The notes: generated from the sequence alone by a model not told the origin. A DNA stretch of 64,000 bases from Deinococcus aquaticus (GCF_028622095.1 NZ_CP115165.1:1162501-1226500); one strand, 5' to 3'; shown: positions 37,744-51,934, counted from the stretch's first letter. Numbers and translations are program-made.

Positions 37744-37776
37744 AAAAAACGCCCTGCCCTTTACCGGGGCAGGGCG
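37744..37776 (-). terminator. Intrinsic terminator after rpmA
   Basis: On the minus strand CGCCCTGCCC (37776-37767) and GGGCAGGGCG (37759-37750) pair perfectly around a 7-nt loop, followed by six T residues. It ends the rplU-rpmA transcript and separates obgE. Confidence 0.92.
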
Positions 37777-37803
37777 CTTGGCTGCCTGTGACCCCGCAGG
37801 GTC

Positions 37804-38079
37804 TCAGTCAGCGGCGAGTTCGGTCTGAACAGCTTCGATGCTGATGAAGCGGCCCTTCGCGCCACGGTTCGTGAACACGACCTTGCCGTGCTCCAGAGCG
37901 AACAGCGTGTGGTCGCGGCCCATGCCCACGTTCGGGCCGGCCTTGAACTTGGTGCCGCGCTGGCGGACCAGAATGTTACCGGCCAGCACCTGCTCGCCGC
38001 CGAACTTCTTCACGCCCAGGTACTTGGGCTGGCTGTCACGTCCGTTCTTGGACGAACCTACGCCTTTCTTGTGTGCCAT
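37804..38079 (-). CDS. rpmA: 50S ribosomal protein L27
   Basis: Large-subunit protein near the peptidyl transferase centre, 91 residues. Starts [17 protein letters not shown], with [22 protein letters not shown] and the typical [16 protein letters not shown]. Second gene of rplU-rpmA (14-bp gap), with a terminator after it. AAGGGAG-type Shine-Dalgarno precedes the ATG. Confidence 0.98.
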   Translation of the reverse strand: MAHKKGVGSSKNGRDSQPKYLGVKKFGGEQVLAGNILVRQRGTKFKAGPNVGMGRDHTLFALEHGKVVFTNRGAKGRFISIEAVQTELAAD

Positions 38080-38093
38080 GTCGGTATGCTCCC

Positions 38094-38396
38094 TTAGCCC
38101 TTGATGCCCAGAATCTTGATGGCCGTGAAGTCCTGGCGGTGGCCAGTGCGGCGGCGGTACTGCACGCCACTCTTGTACTTACGGATGTAGATCTTCTCGC
38201 CGCGGCCGTGCTCGACCACTTCGGCGTTCACGATGAACTTGGCAACGGCGTCCCCGAACAGGGCCTTGTCGCCACCCACGAAGAGAGGAGTCAGGTCGAG
38301 CTTGTCGCCCGCTTCGCCCTTCAGGCTCTCGACGCGGAGCACGTCGCCTTCCTGAACGCGGTACTGCTTCCCGCCGGTCTGAATGATTGCAAACAT
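38094..38396 (-). CDS. rplU: 50S ribosomal protein L21
   Basis: 23S rRNA-binding protein of 100 residues, starting [23 protein letters not shown] and ending [18 protein letters not shown], the family signature. Strong Shine-Dalgarno GGAGG lies six nt before the ATG. First gene of rplU-rpmA. The 5' leader (38397 to about 38500) is long for this genome and could hold an autoregulatory structure. Confidence 0.98.
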   Translation of the reverse strand: MFAIIQTGGKQYRVQEGDVLRVESLKGEAGDKLDLTPLFVGGDKALFGDAVAKFIVNAEVVEHGRGEKIYIRKYKSGVQYRRRTGHRQDFTAIKILGIKG

Positions 38397-38821
38397 TGTG
38401 ATTCCTCCTGCCGCACGGCCGGGAATCGCTGCCCCGGACGGCTTGGACCTTGTTGCGCACCCACCACGAGGGGCGGGTCACCAAGCAAGAACTGTACCAC
38501 AACCGGGCCGCAATCGGTAGCGCGAGAACACACCCGGTGTCCGGAACTCAGGAGCCGGAACGCAGGGCAAGGCAGGCAACACCGGCACCTGTCACGCAGG
38601 AAGCCAGTCGTATTCGTTGCGTGCGTGTTCCCGGTTCCAGTGACGTGTCCTCGCGGTACACGTGAACTCGCGCGGACGCGAGTCAGTTGTTTCCTGACCT
38701 CCAGCGCTGGCCTTCACCCGGAGAGCGGGCGCCGGCGCAGCGGACCCACCCAGCATACCACCCGGCTGGGGCACGGGCCACCTCCGGCAACTCCCGCACC
38801 CCGGACCGCGTACTGAGGGGC
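38397..38821. other. Gene-free divergent region between rplU and the DUF1232 gene
   Basis: About 425 bp. The part next to rplU has a Shine-Dalgarno, a GGTACAGT-like extended -10 box (38498-38505, minus strand) and a GC-rich stem-loop. In the middle are two perfect hairpins, ACGTGT/ACACGT (38642-38662) and ACTCGCG/CGCGAGT (38667-38684). I see no convincing gene. The hairpins might end a small RNA or be protein-binding dyads. Confidence 0.45.
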
Positions 38822-39184
38822 GTGATCGCACGAATCCGTTCCGGCTGGCGCGACTCGCTGGCCCTGCTGTTGGCCCTCGGGGACCGCCGCACACCCGCAG
38901 GCGCAAAACTCATGGCAGCCCTGGCCGTCGCCTACGCCCTGCTGCCCCTGGACCTGCTGCCCGACCTGACCCCGGTGCTGGGCGTCGCGGACGACGTACT
39001 GATCGTGCCCACCCTGCTGGCCCTGGCCGCCCGCACCCTGCCGGAACCCGTCCTGACCCAGGCGCGCGGCCGCAGCCTGCGCGTGCAGCGCCGCCTGCCC
39101 TGGCTGATCCCCGCCGGGATCGTGGCCCTGCTGCTCCTCATGACCCTCGGCGGCTGGCTGCTGTGGCGGGCGCTGGGCGCCTAA
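38822..39184 (+). CDS. DUF1232 (YkvA-like) membrane protein
   Basis: A 120-residue protein with a DUF1232 motif, [29 protein letters not shown], and a second hydrophobic helix near the C-terminus ([21 protein letters not shown]). Function of the family is unknown. Start GTG 38822 gives [16 protein letters not shown]; a longer frame to 38687 has no gene-like N-terminus. The gap to the response regulator is 34 bp. Confidence 0.8.
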   Translation: MIARIRSGWRDSLALLLALGDRRTPAGAKLMAALAVAYALLPLDLLPDLTPVLGVADDVLIVPTLLALAARTLPEPVLTQARGRSLRVQRRLPWLIPAGIVALLLLMTLGGWLLWRALGA

Positions 39185-39218
39185 CTCCCCCTTAACCGCC
39201 CCGCGTACACTGAGTTTC

Positions 39219-39881
39219 ATGAGATTGCTGCTGGTGGAGGACGACGCCCGGATCGCGCAGCCGACCGCAGAGGCGCTGCGGGAGGCCGGGTACGCCGTCA
39301 CGTGGGCGCAGACTGGCCCGGAGGGGCTGGAGGCGGCCGTGATGGGCGAGTTCCCGCTGGTGGTGCTGGACGTGATGCTGCCGGGTATGGACGGCTTTCA
39401 GGTGGCGCGTGAACTGCGTGAACAGGGTGTGGATTCAGCCGTGCTGTTCCTGACGGCGCGTGGTGAACTGAGTGACCGGGTGGAGGGCCTGGATCTGGGC
39501 GGCGACGCGTATCTGGTCAAGCCGTTCGCGGTGCCGGAACTGCTGGCGACGCTGCGGGCCCTGTCGCGCCGCGAGCGGGGGGCTGGGGCGCCGCGCGTGG
39601 CGTTCGCGGGTGGGCGCGGGGCGCTGGATACGGTGGCGCGCACGGTCGCCTGGGACGGCGCGGAGGTGGCCGTGACGGGCCGTGAGTACGCGCTGCTGGA
39701 GGCGCTGGCGCTGTCGCCCGAGCGGTGGTTCATGCGCGAGGACCTGATCGACCGCGTGTGGGGCCCGGAGTTCGGTGGAGAGGCGCGGATCGTAGATGTG
39801 TACGTTCGGTACGTGCGGCGCAAACTGGCGCCCGAGGCGATCAGTTCCGAGCGTGGGCGCGGGTACCGCGTGGAACGCTGA
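39219..39881 (+). CDS. OmpR/PhoB-family response regulator
   Basis: 220 residues: receiver domain with acidic pocket EDDAR at 7-11, phosphoacceptor Asp in [13 protein letters not shown] near residue 51, and Lys in YLVKPF near 101; C-terminal winged-helix DNA-binding domain ([33 protein letters not shown]). TACACT lies seven nt before the ATG. The histidine kinase gene follows seven bp after its stop; the pair is a two-component system, signal unknown. Confidence 0.95.
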   Translation: MRLLLVEDDARIAQPTAEALREAGYAVTWAQTGPEGLEAAVMGEFPLVVLDVMLPGMDGFQVARELREQGVDSAVLFLTARGELSDRVEGLDLGGDAYLVKPFAVPELLATLRALSRRERGAGAPRVAFAGGRGALDTVARTVAWDGAEVAVTGREYALLEALALSPERWFMREDLIDRVWGPEFGGEARIVDVYVRYVRRKLAPEAISSERGRGYRVER

Positions 39882-39888
39882 GGATCAC

Positions 39889-41283
39889 GTGAAGCTGACG
39901 TTGCGGGCGCGGCTGGCGCTGTGGGCGGCCCTGGCGACCGGGCTGGCGGTGGCGCTGGTCGCGGCCGGGTTGTTCTGGGCGGTGAACGGGTTCCTGCGGC
40001 AGGCGCAGGAGCAGCGGCTGCTGAGCGTGGTGGGGGCCGTGCAGGGCCGCGTGGAGGGACTGCTGCGCCCGTCGCGGGAGGATGACGACCCTCTGCGGTC
40101 GCTGCTGGGCGTGGCGACCGTGTCGCAGTCGGACCTGGAACGCGTGGCGGACGAGGTGGACCGCCGGGGCGTGGAGTTGCGGCTGGTGGCGGTGCAGGCG
40201 GCTGAACTGGCGTCGGTGGGGACGCGGTCGTTCCCGCAGGGCGTGCCGCTGGACCTGCGGGCCGGGCCGGGCGCGTACCTCAGCCGGGACGGCGAGCACC
40301 TGATTCTGGTCCGGGGGGTGGGTGGCCGCAGCGTGCAGTTGCAGGTGGCGGTGGACGCCCGCGCGCTGACGGACGCGCGCCGGGCGTTCGGGCAGGCGCT
40401 GACGGTGCTGCTGCCGCTGGCGCTGCTGTTCTCGCTGCTGGTCGGGTGGGTGGTGGCGGGGCGGTTGCTGCGGCCGGTGCGGACGCTGGAGAACGCGGCT
40501 CGGGCGGTAGGGGAGGGCGGGGACCTGCGCCGTCCGCTGCCCGGCGCGGGGCGCGGGGACGAGCTGGCGCGGCTGGCGCTGACCATGCAGGAGGCGTTCG
40601 CGCGCCTGGCGGACGCCCGCGACCGCGAGCAGGGGTTCCTGCGGGCGGCCGCGCACGACCTGCGCTCGCCGCTGGCGGCCCTGACTGCGCGCGTGGAGGG
40701 CACCCTGGCCCGCGACCGGGACGCCGGGCGGTACCGCGCGGACCTGCGTGAGATCGGGACGGACATCACGCGGCTGTCCACGCTGGCCAACCACCTGCTG
40801 CTGCTGGCGCGTGACCCGGGGGCGGTGCAGCGCGCGCCGGTGCCGCTGCTGGACCTCGCGGCGGACGCCGTGGACCGCGCCCGTGAACTGGACCCGCTGG
40901 CCGACGTGGACCTCGCGGCCAGCGGGCCGGTCACGGTGCCGGGCGACCGGGTGCTGCTGGGGCAGGCCATCTGGAACCTGACCACCAACGCCGTGCGGCA
41001 CGCGCCGCAGGCGACCGTGACCGTGACCGTGCGGGCCGTGCCGGGCGGCGCGGCCGTCACCGTGCGCGACGACGGCCCCGGTGTGGACGCCGCGACCCTG
41101 GCGCGGCTGGGTGAGGCCTTCTACCGCCCGGACGTGAGCCGCACGGCCGACGCGTCCGGGGTGGGCGGGCACGGGCTGGGGCTGGCGCTGGCGCGGCACG
41201 TGGCCACGCTGCACGGCGGCACGCTGGATCTGGACAGCGCGCCGGGGCGGGGGTTCACGGCCACGCTGCACCTGCCCGGCTGA
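39889..41283 (+). CDS. Sensor histidine kinase
   Basis: 464 residues: two transmembrane helices (about 10-32 and 165-190) around a 130-residue extracytoplasmic sensor, HAMP (LLRPVRTLENAARAVGEGGDLRRPL), H-box AAAHDLRSPLAALTARVEG, N-box NLTTNAVRHA, and G boxes VRDDGPGVDAATL and VGGHGLGLALARHV. GTG 39889 follows a GAGG Shine-Dalgarno. Cognate to the regulator just upstream. Sensor fold not recognised. Confidence 0.94.
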   Translation: MKLTLRARLALWAALATGLAVALVAAGLFWAVNGFLRQAQEQRLLSVVGAVQGRVEGLLRPSREDDDPLRSLLGVATVSQSDLERVADEVDRRGVELRLVAVQAAELASVGTRSFPQGVPLDLRAGPGAYLSRDGEHLILVRGVGGRSVQLQVAVDARALTDARRAFGQALTVLLPLALLFSLLVGWVVAGRLLRPVRTLENAARAVGEGGDLRRPLPGAGRGDELARLALTMQEAFARLADARDREQGFLRAAAHDLRSPLAALTARVEGTLARDRDAGRYRADLREIGTDITRLSTLANHLLLLARDPGAVQRAPVPLLDLAADAVDRARELDPLADVDLAASGPVTVPGDRVLLGQAIWNLTTNAVRHAPQATVTVTVRAVPGGAAVTVRDDGPGVDAATLARLGEAFYRPDVSRTADASGVGGHGLGLALARHVATLHGGTLDLDSAPGRGFTATLHLPG

Positions 41284-41354
41284 CCAGGCTGCCATGAGTG
41301 CAGGCCTGCCGGGGTTCTGGGTGCCCGGCGGGTCGTCTGCTACGCTGGGCAGCA

Positions 41355-42143
41355 ATGACAAAGGCGGATGCAACGCGCTGGAGCGCCGTGGTCCTGGGCG
41401 GCGGTGATCCCGGCGATCCCTTCGCGGCGGCGCACGGCGTGAAGGTCAAACCCCTGATTCCCGTGGCGGGCGAACCCATGGCCCTGCACGTCCTGCGCGC
41501 CCTGCGTGGGAGTGGCCGGGTGGCGCGCGTGGCGTACGTGGGTCCCATCACCCCGGAGCTGGAGGCGTTCGTGGACGCCCGCGTGACCGATCACGGCACG
41601 CTGCTCAGCAACCTCGAGGCGGGCGTGGAGGCCCTGCGCGCCGCCGGGTTGCAGCCGGGCGAGCGGGTGCTGGTCGTCACGGCCGACGTGCCCATGCTGC
41701 GGCCCGACGAGATTCGCAGTGTGCTGGACAGCGCCCCGCTGGACGCGGCCCTGGTGTACCCGGTGGTGCGGCGCGAGGTCTGCGAGGCCGCGTACCCCGG
41801 CGTGAAACGCACCTACGCACGCCTGAAGGACGGCACGTTCACGGGCGGGAACCTGTTCATCCTGGACCCGGCGCTGATCGGGCAGTTCCTGCCGAGGCTG
41901 CGCGATGTCCTCGCAGCCCGCAAGGCCCCGCTGAAACTCGCGGGCCTGATCGGGCCGGGCGTGCTGCTGCGGCTCGTGACGGGCCGCCTGACCGTCGCGG
42001 CGCTGGAGACGAAGGTATCGGCGTTGCTGGGCGTGAAGGCCCGCGCCCTGATCACCCCGCACGCCGCCGTGGGAACCGACGTGGACAAGGACGCCGATCT
42101 GCTGCTGGCCGAGGCGGCCCTGAAAGGCGCGCCGCTGTCCTGA
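41355..42143 (+). CDS. MobA-like NTP transferase domain protein
   Basis: Nucleotidyltransferase-fold protein, 262 residues. N-terminal nucleotide-binding loop [31 protein letters not shown] replaces the usual GGxSxRMGxxK; the acidic motif VVTADVPML is intact near residue 115. It fits the MobA/IspD-type superfamily; substrate unknown. A C-terminal region (about 200-262) is not recognised. TACGCT eight nt before ATG supports the start. The gap to the ferredoxin gene is 140 bp. Confidence 0.75.
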   Translation: MTKADATRWSAVVLGGGDPGDPFAAAHGVKVKPLIPVAGEPMALHVLRALRGSGRVARVAYVGPITPELEAFVDARVTDHGTLLSNLEAGVEALRAAGLQPGERVLVVTADVPMLRPDEIRSVLDSAPLDAALVYPVVRREVCEAAYPGVKRTYARLKDGTFTGGNLFILDPALIGQFLPRLRDVLAARKAPLKLAGLIGPGVLLRLVTGRLTVAALETKVSALLGVKARALITPHAAVGTDVDKDADLLLAEAALKGAPLS

Positions 42144-42283
42144 ACGGTCCCGGCGGGCTCTCAGGCGACCCTGAACCGCGTCCCAATCCCGAGTAAAAGG
42201 ATCGGTTTTCTGCGCCTGAACGTCAAAAACCTGTGTTGCCTTTGCCCTTGCGGCGGTCCGCGCGGGTGTGCATACTGTTCCCC

Positions 42284-42520
42284 ATGCCTCACGTGATCGT
42301 AAGCCCCTGCATTGGCGTCAAGGACCAGGCCTGCACCGAAGTCTGCCCGGTGGAATGTATCTACGACGGCGGCGACCAGTTCCTGATCCACCCCGACGAG
42401 TGCATCGACTGCGGCGCGTGCGTGCCCGCCTGCCCCGTCAGCGCCATCTTCCCCGAAGAGGACGTCCCCGGCGGCGAGGAAGAATTCATCGTCAAGAACC
42501 GCGTCTACTTCGGCCTGTAA
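42284..42520 (+). CDS. fdxA: 7Fe ferredoxin (3Fe-4S/4Fe-4S), Thermus type
   Basis: Electron carrier of 78 residues. PCIGVKDQACTEVCPVECIYDGG gives the first cluster ligands (C-x7-C-x3-C-P) and CIDCGACVPACPVSAIFPEEDVP the second. The sequence is very close to the Thermus seven-iron ferredoxin. ATG 42284, seven nt after CATACT. Followed by an intrinsic terminator. Confidence 0.95.
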   Translation: MPHVIVSPCIGVKDQACTEVCPVECIYDGGDQFLIHPDECIDCGACVPACPVSAIFPEEDVPGGEEEFIVKNRVYFGL

Positions 42521-42542
42521 GCGCCCAACACCGCTTCAGCTG

Positions 42543-42577
42543 CTCCCGCCCGGCCACCGCGCCCGGCGGGAGTTTTC
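42543..42577 (+). terminator. Intrinsic terminator after the ferredoxin gene
   Basis: CTCCCGCC (42543-42550) pairs with GGCGGGAG (42565-42572), followed by TTTTCT. Confidence 0.9.
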
Positions 42578-42827
42578 TGTGGCCCGGCCCCCACACCCCC
42601 CGGACCCCTTGCCCTGTCTGCCCTGCCAGGGCTAGCATGACCGGCGCTGCGCCCACACTCTGCCCGGAGCGGCGCGCCCCAGGAGGTGACAGACGTGAAC
42701 CCCGAACCGCTGGACGCCGAACCGCCCAGTTCCAGCCTGCCCCGCACCGGACAGGCCACCCCGGTCACGCCCGCTCATTCCCTGGAGGACGCGCCATGCG
42801 CCACACACCCCCCGCAGGCCGCGCCGC

Positions 42828-43763
<936 letters not shown>

Positions 43764-43767
43764 GGGG

Positions 43768-43823
43768 TTGATGATGAATGGGTGATGGTTGATGGAAGGA
43801 GCGACCTGTCCATCAACCATCGA
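43768..43823. repeat. GATGG/CCATC inverted heptamer repeat, locus 2 (also a terminator-like hairpin)
   Basis: GATGGTTGATGG (43784-43795) and CCATCAACCATC (43810-43821) form a perfect 12-bp stem with a 14-nt loop between the convergent corA and doxX genes. Additional TGATG units lie to the left. Same arms as at 54695-54766 and similar to 5342-5420. Confidence 0.75.
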
Positions 43824-43834
43824 CTGTTCACTTT

Positions 43835-44191
43835 CTACTCTTTACTGACGTACAGCAGCGCGCCGAACAGCGCGAGGTTCTTCAGGAACTGACCCTGCTG
43901 CTGCGCGCGCTCCTTGCCGTCCTTGTCCCAGAAGGGGTGGCCGATGACCGTGGTGGGAATCAGGCTGGTGGCCAGGGCGAGACTGGCGGCGCGGGGCAGC
44001 AGTCCGGCAGCCAGCAGCGCGCCGGCCCCGACCATGACGCCGCTGTTGACCTTCACGGCCAGTTCCGGCTCGGGCACCTCGGCCCCACGCGCCGCCCGGA
44101 CGATCGGGTCGGGGTTCTGCAGGTGATCCAGGCCGTTCTTGATGAAGATGCTCGCGAGCAGCGCCCGCCCGATGAATTTCGTCACGCTCAT
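43835..44191 (-). CDS. DoxX-family membrane protein
   Basis: Integral membrane protein of 118 residues with four predicted helices; N-terminal IGRALLASIFIKNGLDHLQNP and GALLAAGLLPRAASLALATSLIPTT are typical of DoxX. Family members occur in respiratory or thiol-redox complexes; here the partner is not evident. Strong Shine-Dalgarno AAGGAGG eight nt before the ATG, unlike the leaderless genes nearby. Confidence 0.9.
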   Translation of the reverse strand: MSVTKFIGRALLASIFIKNGLDHLQNPDPIVRAARGAEVPEPELAVKVNSGVMVGAGALLAAGLLPRAASLALATSLIPTTVIGHPFWDKDGKERAQQQGQFLKNLALFGALLYVSKE

Positions 44192-44269
44192 GGGTAACCT
44201 CCTTGGAACTTGTCCCGGAGTCTAGCGCAGCCGCCCGCCCCGCCCAGGGTGGTGAGGCGGGCAGGACGT

Positions 44270-45037
44270 TCACATGCCCTGAATGACCGACAGCTGCCGG
44301 GTCAGGTCCGCCATGACGCCCTGCACCGCGAACGCCCCGGTGGACAGCAGCCGCACGTACTCCTCCTGCGTCAGCGCGCCTTCCTCGGCGCCGCCCTGCA
44401 CCTCGATGATCAGGCCGGTGTCGGTGGCGACCACGTTCAGGTCCGCGCGCGCGACCCGGTCCTCGGCGTAATCCAGGTCCACGCGGACCTCATCGCCCAG
44501 CAGGCCCACGCTGATCGCGCCCACGTTGTGCGCGATGGGCCACTCGGTCAGCTGCCCCTTCTGAATCAGGCGGTCGCAGAAGTCATGCAGCGCCGCGTGC
44601 CCCGCCAGGATGCTCGCCACGCGCGTGCCGCCGTCCGCGACCAGCACGTCGCAGTCCACGTACAGCGTCTGGTTGCGGAAGTGCCGCAGGTCCATGCTGG
44701 CCCGCAGCGCGCGCCCCAGCAGCCGCTGAATCTCGTAGCGGCGGCCGTCCTGCAGGTTGCGCTCGCGGGCCTGACGGTCGGTGGTGGCGCGCGGCAGCAT
44801 GGAGTACTCGGCGGTCAGCCAGCCTTCCTTGCTGCCCCGCATGTGCGGCGCGGCCTTGTCCTGAATGCTGACGGTCGCCATGATCTCGGTGCGGCCCATG
44901 ATCAGGTGCGCGCTGCCCGGCGCGTGCGGGTTCACGCCGCGCTTGACGGTCAGCGGGCGCGGCTCCAGAAGGGTGCGGCCCTCACGGACCGGGAGAGGCT
45001 GGGGTTTGCTGCTGGGGCCTTTGGATGGTGTGCTCAT
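44270..45037 (-). CDS. rph: Ribonuclease PH
   Basis: Phosphorolytic 3'-5' exoribonuclease that trims tRNA 3' ends, 255 residues. Family motifs: GSAHLIMGRTEIMATVS, RERNLQDGRRYEIQRLLGRALRAS, DCDVLVADGGTRVASI, DLDYAEDR. An N-terminal extension of about 20 residues is present. ATG overlaps the murI stop (ATGA), so the two genes are coupled. Confidence 0.96.
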   Translation of the reverse strand: MSTPSKGPSSKPQPLPVREGRTLLEPRPLTVKRGVNPHAPGSAHLIMGRTEIMATVSIQDKAAPHMRGSKEGWLTAEYSMLPRATTDRQARERNLQDGRRYEIQRLLGRALRASMDLRHFRNQTLYVDCDVLVADGGTRVASILAGHAALHDFCDRLIQKGQLTEWPIAHNVGAISVGLLGDEVRVDLDYAEDRVARADLNVVATDTGLIIEVQGGAEEGALTQEEYVRLLSTGAFAVQGVMADLTRQLSVIQGM

Positions 45038-45918
45038 GTGTCAGTGGACTCAATTCTGGGCAGCGGGGCCGCCCGGTTGGATTGACCGTCAGTATAGGCC
45101 TGCCCGCTGCCCTGCCCGCCGCCACCCTGAAGGCTGCCCCCATTCCCGCTGGCGGCCAGCAGCGCCGCGATGACCGGCGCGGCCCTCTCCACGTCCCCCG
45201 TCACCAGGAAGCGTTCCTGACCGCCCGCCTCCCGCCCGGACAGCAACCCACGTTCCGTCAGCACGCGCCGCGTGTGCCGCGCGACCGCCGGACCGCTGTC
45301 CAGCAGCGTGAACGCGTCCCCGAACTCGGCGCGGATACTGCCCGCCAGGAACGGGTAGTGCGTGCAGCCCAGCACCAGTTGATCCGCGCCCGCCTGCGCC
45401 AGCGGCGTCAGGATCTCGCGCAGCACCTCGCGCGTCCGCGCGGAGTCCGCCTGCCCCGCCTCGACCAGTGGCACCAGTTCGGTACTCACGGCTTTCATGA
45501 CCTGCACGCCCGCCGGGTCCGCGAACTCGCGGATCACGTCGGCCAGCAGCGTGCCCCGCATGGTGCCCGGCGTGGCCAGCACGCCCACCACGTCCGAACG
45601 GGTCGAGAGCACCGCCGGTTTCACGGCCGGAACCAGCCCGATGATCGGCATCTCGAAGCGCGACCGCAGGTGCCCCAGACTGAACGCCGACGCCGTGTTG
45701 CACGCCACGACCACGCCCTTCACGCCCCGCGCGTGCAGGGCCGAGACCGCCCGGTCCGTCAGGTCCCGGATCTCGTGGTCCGGGCGGGCCCCGTACGGCA
45801 CGTGCGCCGTGTCCGCCAGATACAGCAGGTCCTCGCCCGGCAGCTCGCGGCGCAGGTCCGCCAGGACACTCAGGCCTCCCACGCCACTGTCGAACACGCC
45901 AAGCGGTGCGTCACTCAT
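45034..45918 (-). CDS. murI: Glutamate racemase
   Basis: Supplies D-glutamate for peptidoglycan, 294 residues. Catalytic Cys in VVACNTASAF near residue 75 and in LGCTHYPFL near 186; N-terminal GVFDSGVGGLSVL is the family start. ATG 45918 is chosen because TATCAT lies eight nt upstream. A 30-residue Gly/Gln-rich tail extends past the core. First gene of murI-rph. Confidence 0.95.
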   Translation of the reverse strand: MSDAPLGVFDSGVGGLSVLADLRRELPGEDLLYLADTAHVPYGARPDHEIRDLTDRAVSALHARGVKGVVVACNTASAFSLGHLRSRFEMPIIGLVPAVKPAVLSTRSDVVGVLATPGTMRGTLLADVIREFADPAGVQVMKAVSTELVPLVEAGQADSARTREVLREILTPLAQAGADQLVLGCTHYPFLAGSIRAEFGDAFTLLDSGPAVARHTRRVLTERGLLSGREAGGQERFLVTGDVERAAPVIAALLAASGNGGSLQGGGGQGSGQAYTDGQSNRAAPLPRIESTDT

Positions 45919-45946
45919 CGCGCCTGATGATACGGGGCCGCCCCCC

Positions 45947-47170
45947 TTACCGTTCTGCCAGCGCCCCGCGCAGCGTGTCACCCAGCGCGCGGATGCCCTG
46001 CGTGATCTGCTCGGGCGTGGCGTTGCTGTAACTGAGGCGCATGGTGTTCTGGCCGCCGCCCAGCGCGTAGAAGGGACTGCCCGGCACGTACGCGACCTTG
46101 CGTTCCACCGCGCGCGGCAGCAGCGCCTGCGTATCCACGCCTTCCGGGAGGGTCAGCCACAGGAACATGCCGCCCTGCGGGGTGGTGTACTGCACGCCCT
46201 GCGGGAAGTCCGCGCGGATGCGGTCCAGCATCAGGCCCGCGCGCTCGCCGTACGCCTGCCGGACCCGTTCGATCTGGCGGGGCAGCACGTCCTGCACGAG
46301 TTCCGTGACGATCATCTGGTTCAGGGTGGGGGTGTGCAGGTCCGCGCCCTGCTTCGCCTGAATCAGCTTGGCAATGACCGGCGCGGCGGCCTGCACCCAC
46401 GCGTCCCGCAGGCCCGGCACCAGCGTCTTGCTGAACGAACTGCTGTAGATCACGTGGTTGCGGTCCGGATGGCCGTGCAGTTCCAGGCCCAGGCTGTACA
46501 GGCTGGGGGCGGGCTCGCCGGTAAAGCGTAGCGCGCCGTACGGATCGTCCTCGATCAGCAGCACGCCGTGCTGCGCGGTCAGTTCCACCAGGCGGCGGCG
46601 TCGCCCGGCGCTCAGGGTGCGCCCGGTCGGGTTCTGAAAGTTCGGCACGGCGTACAGCACCTTGGCGTTCAGGCCGGGCAGCAGGTCTGCCAGGGCCTCC
46701 ACGTCAATGCCTTCCTCGTCGGTGGGCACCTGCACGTAGCGCGGGCCGTACGGCTGGAAGGACTGCAGCGCACCCAGGTACGTGGGAGCCTCCACCAGCA
46801 CCACGTCCCCCTCGTCGATCAGGATCTTGCCCAGCAGGTCCAGGCCCTGCTGGCTGCCAGTCACGATCTGCACGTTGCCCGCCGGGATGCCCGCCTGCGC
46901 GCCGATCCACTCGCGCAGCGGCGGGTGCCCCTCGGTGGTCGAGTACTGCAGCGCCGCTGGGCCGTAGCGGTCCAGCGCGGCCAGCGTGGCGTCCCGCACC
47001 TCCTGCATCGGGAACAGTTCCGGGGCGGGCAGCCCCCCGGCGAAACTGATCACGTCCGGCTGCTGCGTGATCTTCAGGATCTCGCGGATGGCGCTGGCGT
47101 TCATGCTGCGCGCCCGCGCAGACAGCCGCGCGTGAAGGTCCAGGGTCGGAACGGTCGGGCCGGTACTCAT
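45947..47170 (-). CDS. lysN: PLP-dependent aminotransferase, LysN-like (2-aminoadipate aminotransferase)
   Basis: Class I fold aminotransferase of 407 residues very similar to Thermus LysN, which works in alpha-aminoadipate lysine synthesis. Motifs: VISFAGGLPAPELFP, LQYSTTEGHPPLREWIG, PNFQNPTG, PLP Lys in SSSFSKTLVPGLR, and KQGADLHTPTLNQM. It also resembles broad-range multifunctional transaminases, so substrate range is uncertain. ATG 47170 is used since TAGCAT is seven nt upstream; ATG 47179 lies on the -10 box. No other lysine gene is nearby. Confidence 0.82.
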   Translation of the reverse strand: MSTGPTVPTLDLHARLSARARSMNASAIREILKITQQPDVISFAGGLPAPELFPMQEVRDATLAALDRYGPAALQYSTTEGHPPLREWIGAQAGIPAGNVQIVTGSQQGLDLLGKILIDEGDVVLVEAPTYLGALQSFQPYGPRYVQVPTDEEGIDVEALADLLPGLNAKVLYAVPNFQNPTGRTLSAGRRRRLVELTAQHGVLLIEDDPYGALRFTGEPAPSLYSLGLELHGHPDRNHVIYSSSFSKTLVPGLRDAWVQAAAPVIAKLIQAKQGADLHTPTLNQMIVTELVQDVLPRQIERVRQAYGERAGLMLDRIRADFPQGVQYTTPQGGMFLWLTLPEGVDTQALLPRAVERKVAYVPGSPFYALGGGQNTMRLSYSNATPEQITQGIRALGDTLRGALAER

Positions 47171-47302
47171 GCCCGCCATGCTACGCCCAGGCCCGCGCCA
47201 CTGCCGACCTGTCTATTGTTCCCGGCCCAGACATGTGGACGGCCCCGGCATCCGGTCAGTTCCGGCAGGTAAAGTGAAAGGCGACTGTAAGGAGGTCTTT
47301 TC

Positions 47303-48220
<918 letters not shown>

Positions 48221-48237
48221 CCCTTCCTCCCAGGCAG

Positions 48238-48266
48238 CAGAGGCGGCCCCGTGCCGCCTCTGTTTC
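48238..48266 (+). terminator. Intrinsic terminator after fba
   Basis: CAGAGGCGGC pairs with GCCGCCTCTG around a 5-nt loop, followed by TTT. Confidence 0.88.
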
Positions 48267-48445
48267 CATGTGGTGTGGGGGGTGGTGTGAGAGCGTCCCC
48301 CCCCGCTCCTGGCCCGGCCTGCCCATCCCCCGCCCCCCACCCCCGGCGGGGCCACCACAACCTGACGATCAACTGACGTCCGGTTCAGAAAACCCCGCCT
48401 GTGCAGCGGAGAATTCTCACCATGGCGCACTATGCTCGCCAGTGC

Positions 48446-49165
48446 ATGAAGGTGCTCTCGCCGCTCCCCGCCCTGGTACTGACGCTCGGCCTGCTGACGA
48501 CCGGGCAGGGCAGCAGCACAGCCAGCCCACCCGCCCTGCCCGCCGGGTGGCAACCCCGCCTCGCCGCGCTGCTCCCACTGAGCGCGCAGACCGTCACGCT
48601 GCTCGAGCGTCGGCCCAGCATCTCCACCGTGGACCTGCAACTGCGGGTCGCCAGCGTGGGTGGCAACCCCCAGGCCCTCCAGCAGGTCATCGTTAGTGCC
48701 GCGCGCGGCGTGCCCCCCACCTACGACCAGCGGCTGGGCATCTCCCGGGACGAATTCAAACGCTACCTGATCTTCCAGGAGACGCTCGCCTCGACCGGCA
48801 GGACCTTCCGGCTGGCCGTCACCCGCACCGCCACCCAGGTCGCCTTCGGCGACGGACCCAACATGGACGGCGTCCTGCGCGGCGTGACCATCGACCTGAA
48901 AACCGGCGAGATGCGCGGCCCGGAAGGGTTCACGGCCCGCCCTACCACCGTCACCCCCAGCGACAACCCGGATCAGGGCCTGGATGTCCGCGGCGGATTC
49001 CAGTGGCGCATGACCGGCAGTAACGCCACCACTGGTTACGGCGTGCGCGGCACCCTCAGCCTGCTGCAACTGGCCGGAGGGCGCACCGTCCTCAGCTACA
49101 CCCGCACCAGCATGATCCGCCGCGTCCCCGACACCGGCGAACTGATCGTCGAGTACACCCGCTGA
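48446..49165 (+). CDS. Exported protein of unknown function
   Basis: 239 residues with a signal peptide (MKVLSPLPALVLTLGLLTTG, cleaved near SSTAS). I do not recognise the mature domain; it is beta-rich, with FRLAVTRTATQVAFGDG, GVTIDLKTGEMRGPEG and a repeated Thr/Arg pattern, no cysteines. ATG 48446 lies nine nt after TATGCT. It is followed by the S8 protease at 49270 on the same strand with 104 bp between, so shared regulation is possible. Confidence 0.75.
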   Translation: MKVLSPLPALVLTLGLLTTGQGSSTASPPALPAGWQPRLAALLPLSAQTVTLLERRPSISTVDLQLRVASVGGNPQALQQVIVSAARGVPPTYDQRLGISRDEFKRYLIFQETLASTGRTFRLAVTRTATQVAFGDGPNMDGVLRGVTIDLKTGEMRGPEGFTARPTTVTPSDNPDQGLDVRGGFQWRMTGSNATTGYGVRGTLSLLQLAGGRTVLSYTRTSMIRRVPDTGELIVEYTR

Positions 49166-49269
49166 CCGGCCCGCCCCTGTGGCCCCGCTGACCAGCGTCT
49201 GACGCCACGTCAAGGTTTCCTCACGCTCCCTTCAGAGCGAGTCACGCCCGGGCGCCTACGCTGGGTCTC

Positions 49270-51801
<2,532 letters not shown>

Positions 51802-51934
51802 TCGCCAGGTGGCTGGGGGGCGGGGCGCTGATCCGGGCGTCCCGCCCCCCTCTGCCCGTGCCGGGTGGGCGCGGCCCAACGTTTCTTGGGTGGATTCCCA
51901 CCCGGCTGCCGGTGCCCCTGCGTAGGGTGAGGGC

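Noticed and set aside
38642..38684. Two perfect hairpins upstream of the DUF1232 gene as a possible small RNA or radiation-response operator
   Set aside because: No match to the known RDRM motif and no promoter plus terminator arrangement; left as described sequence only.
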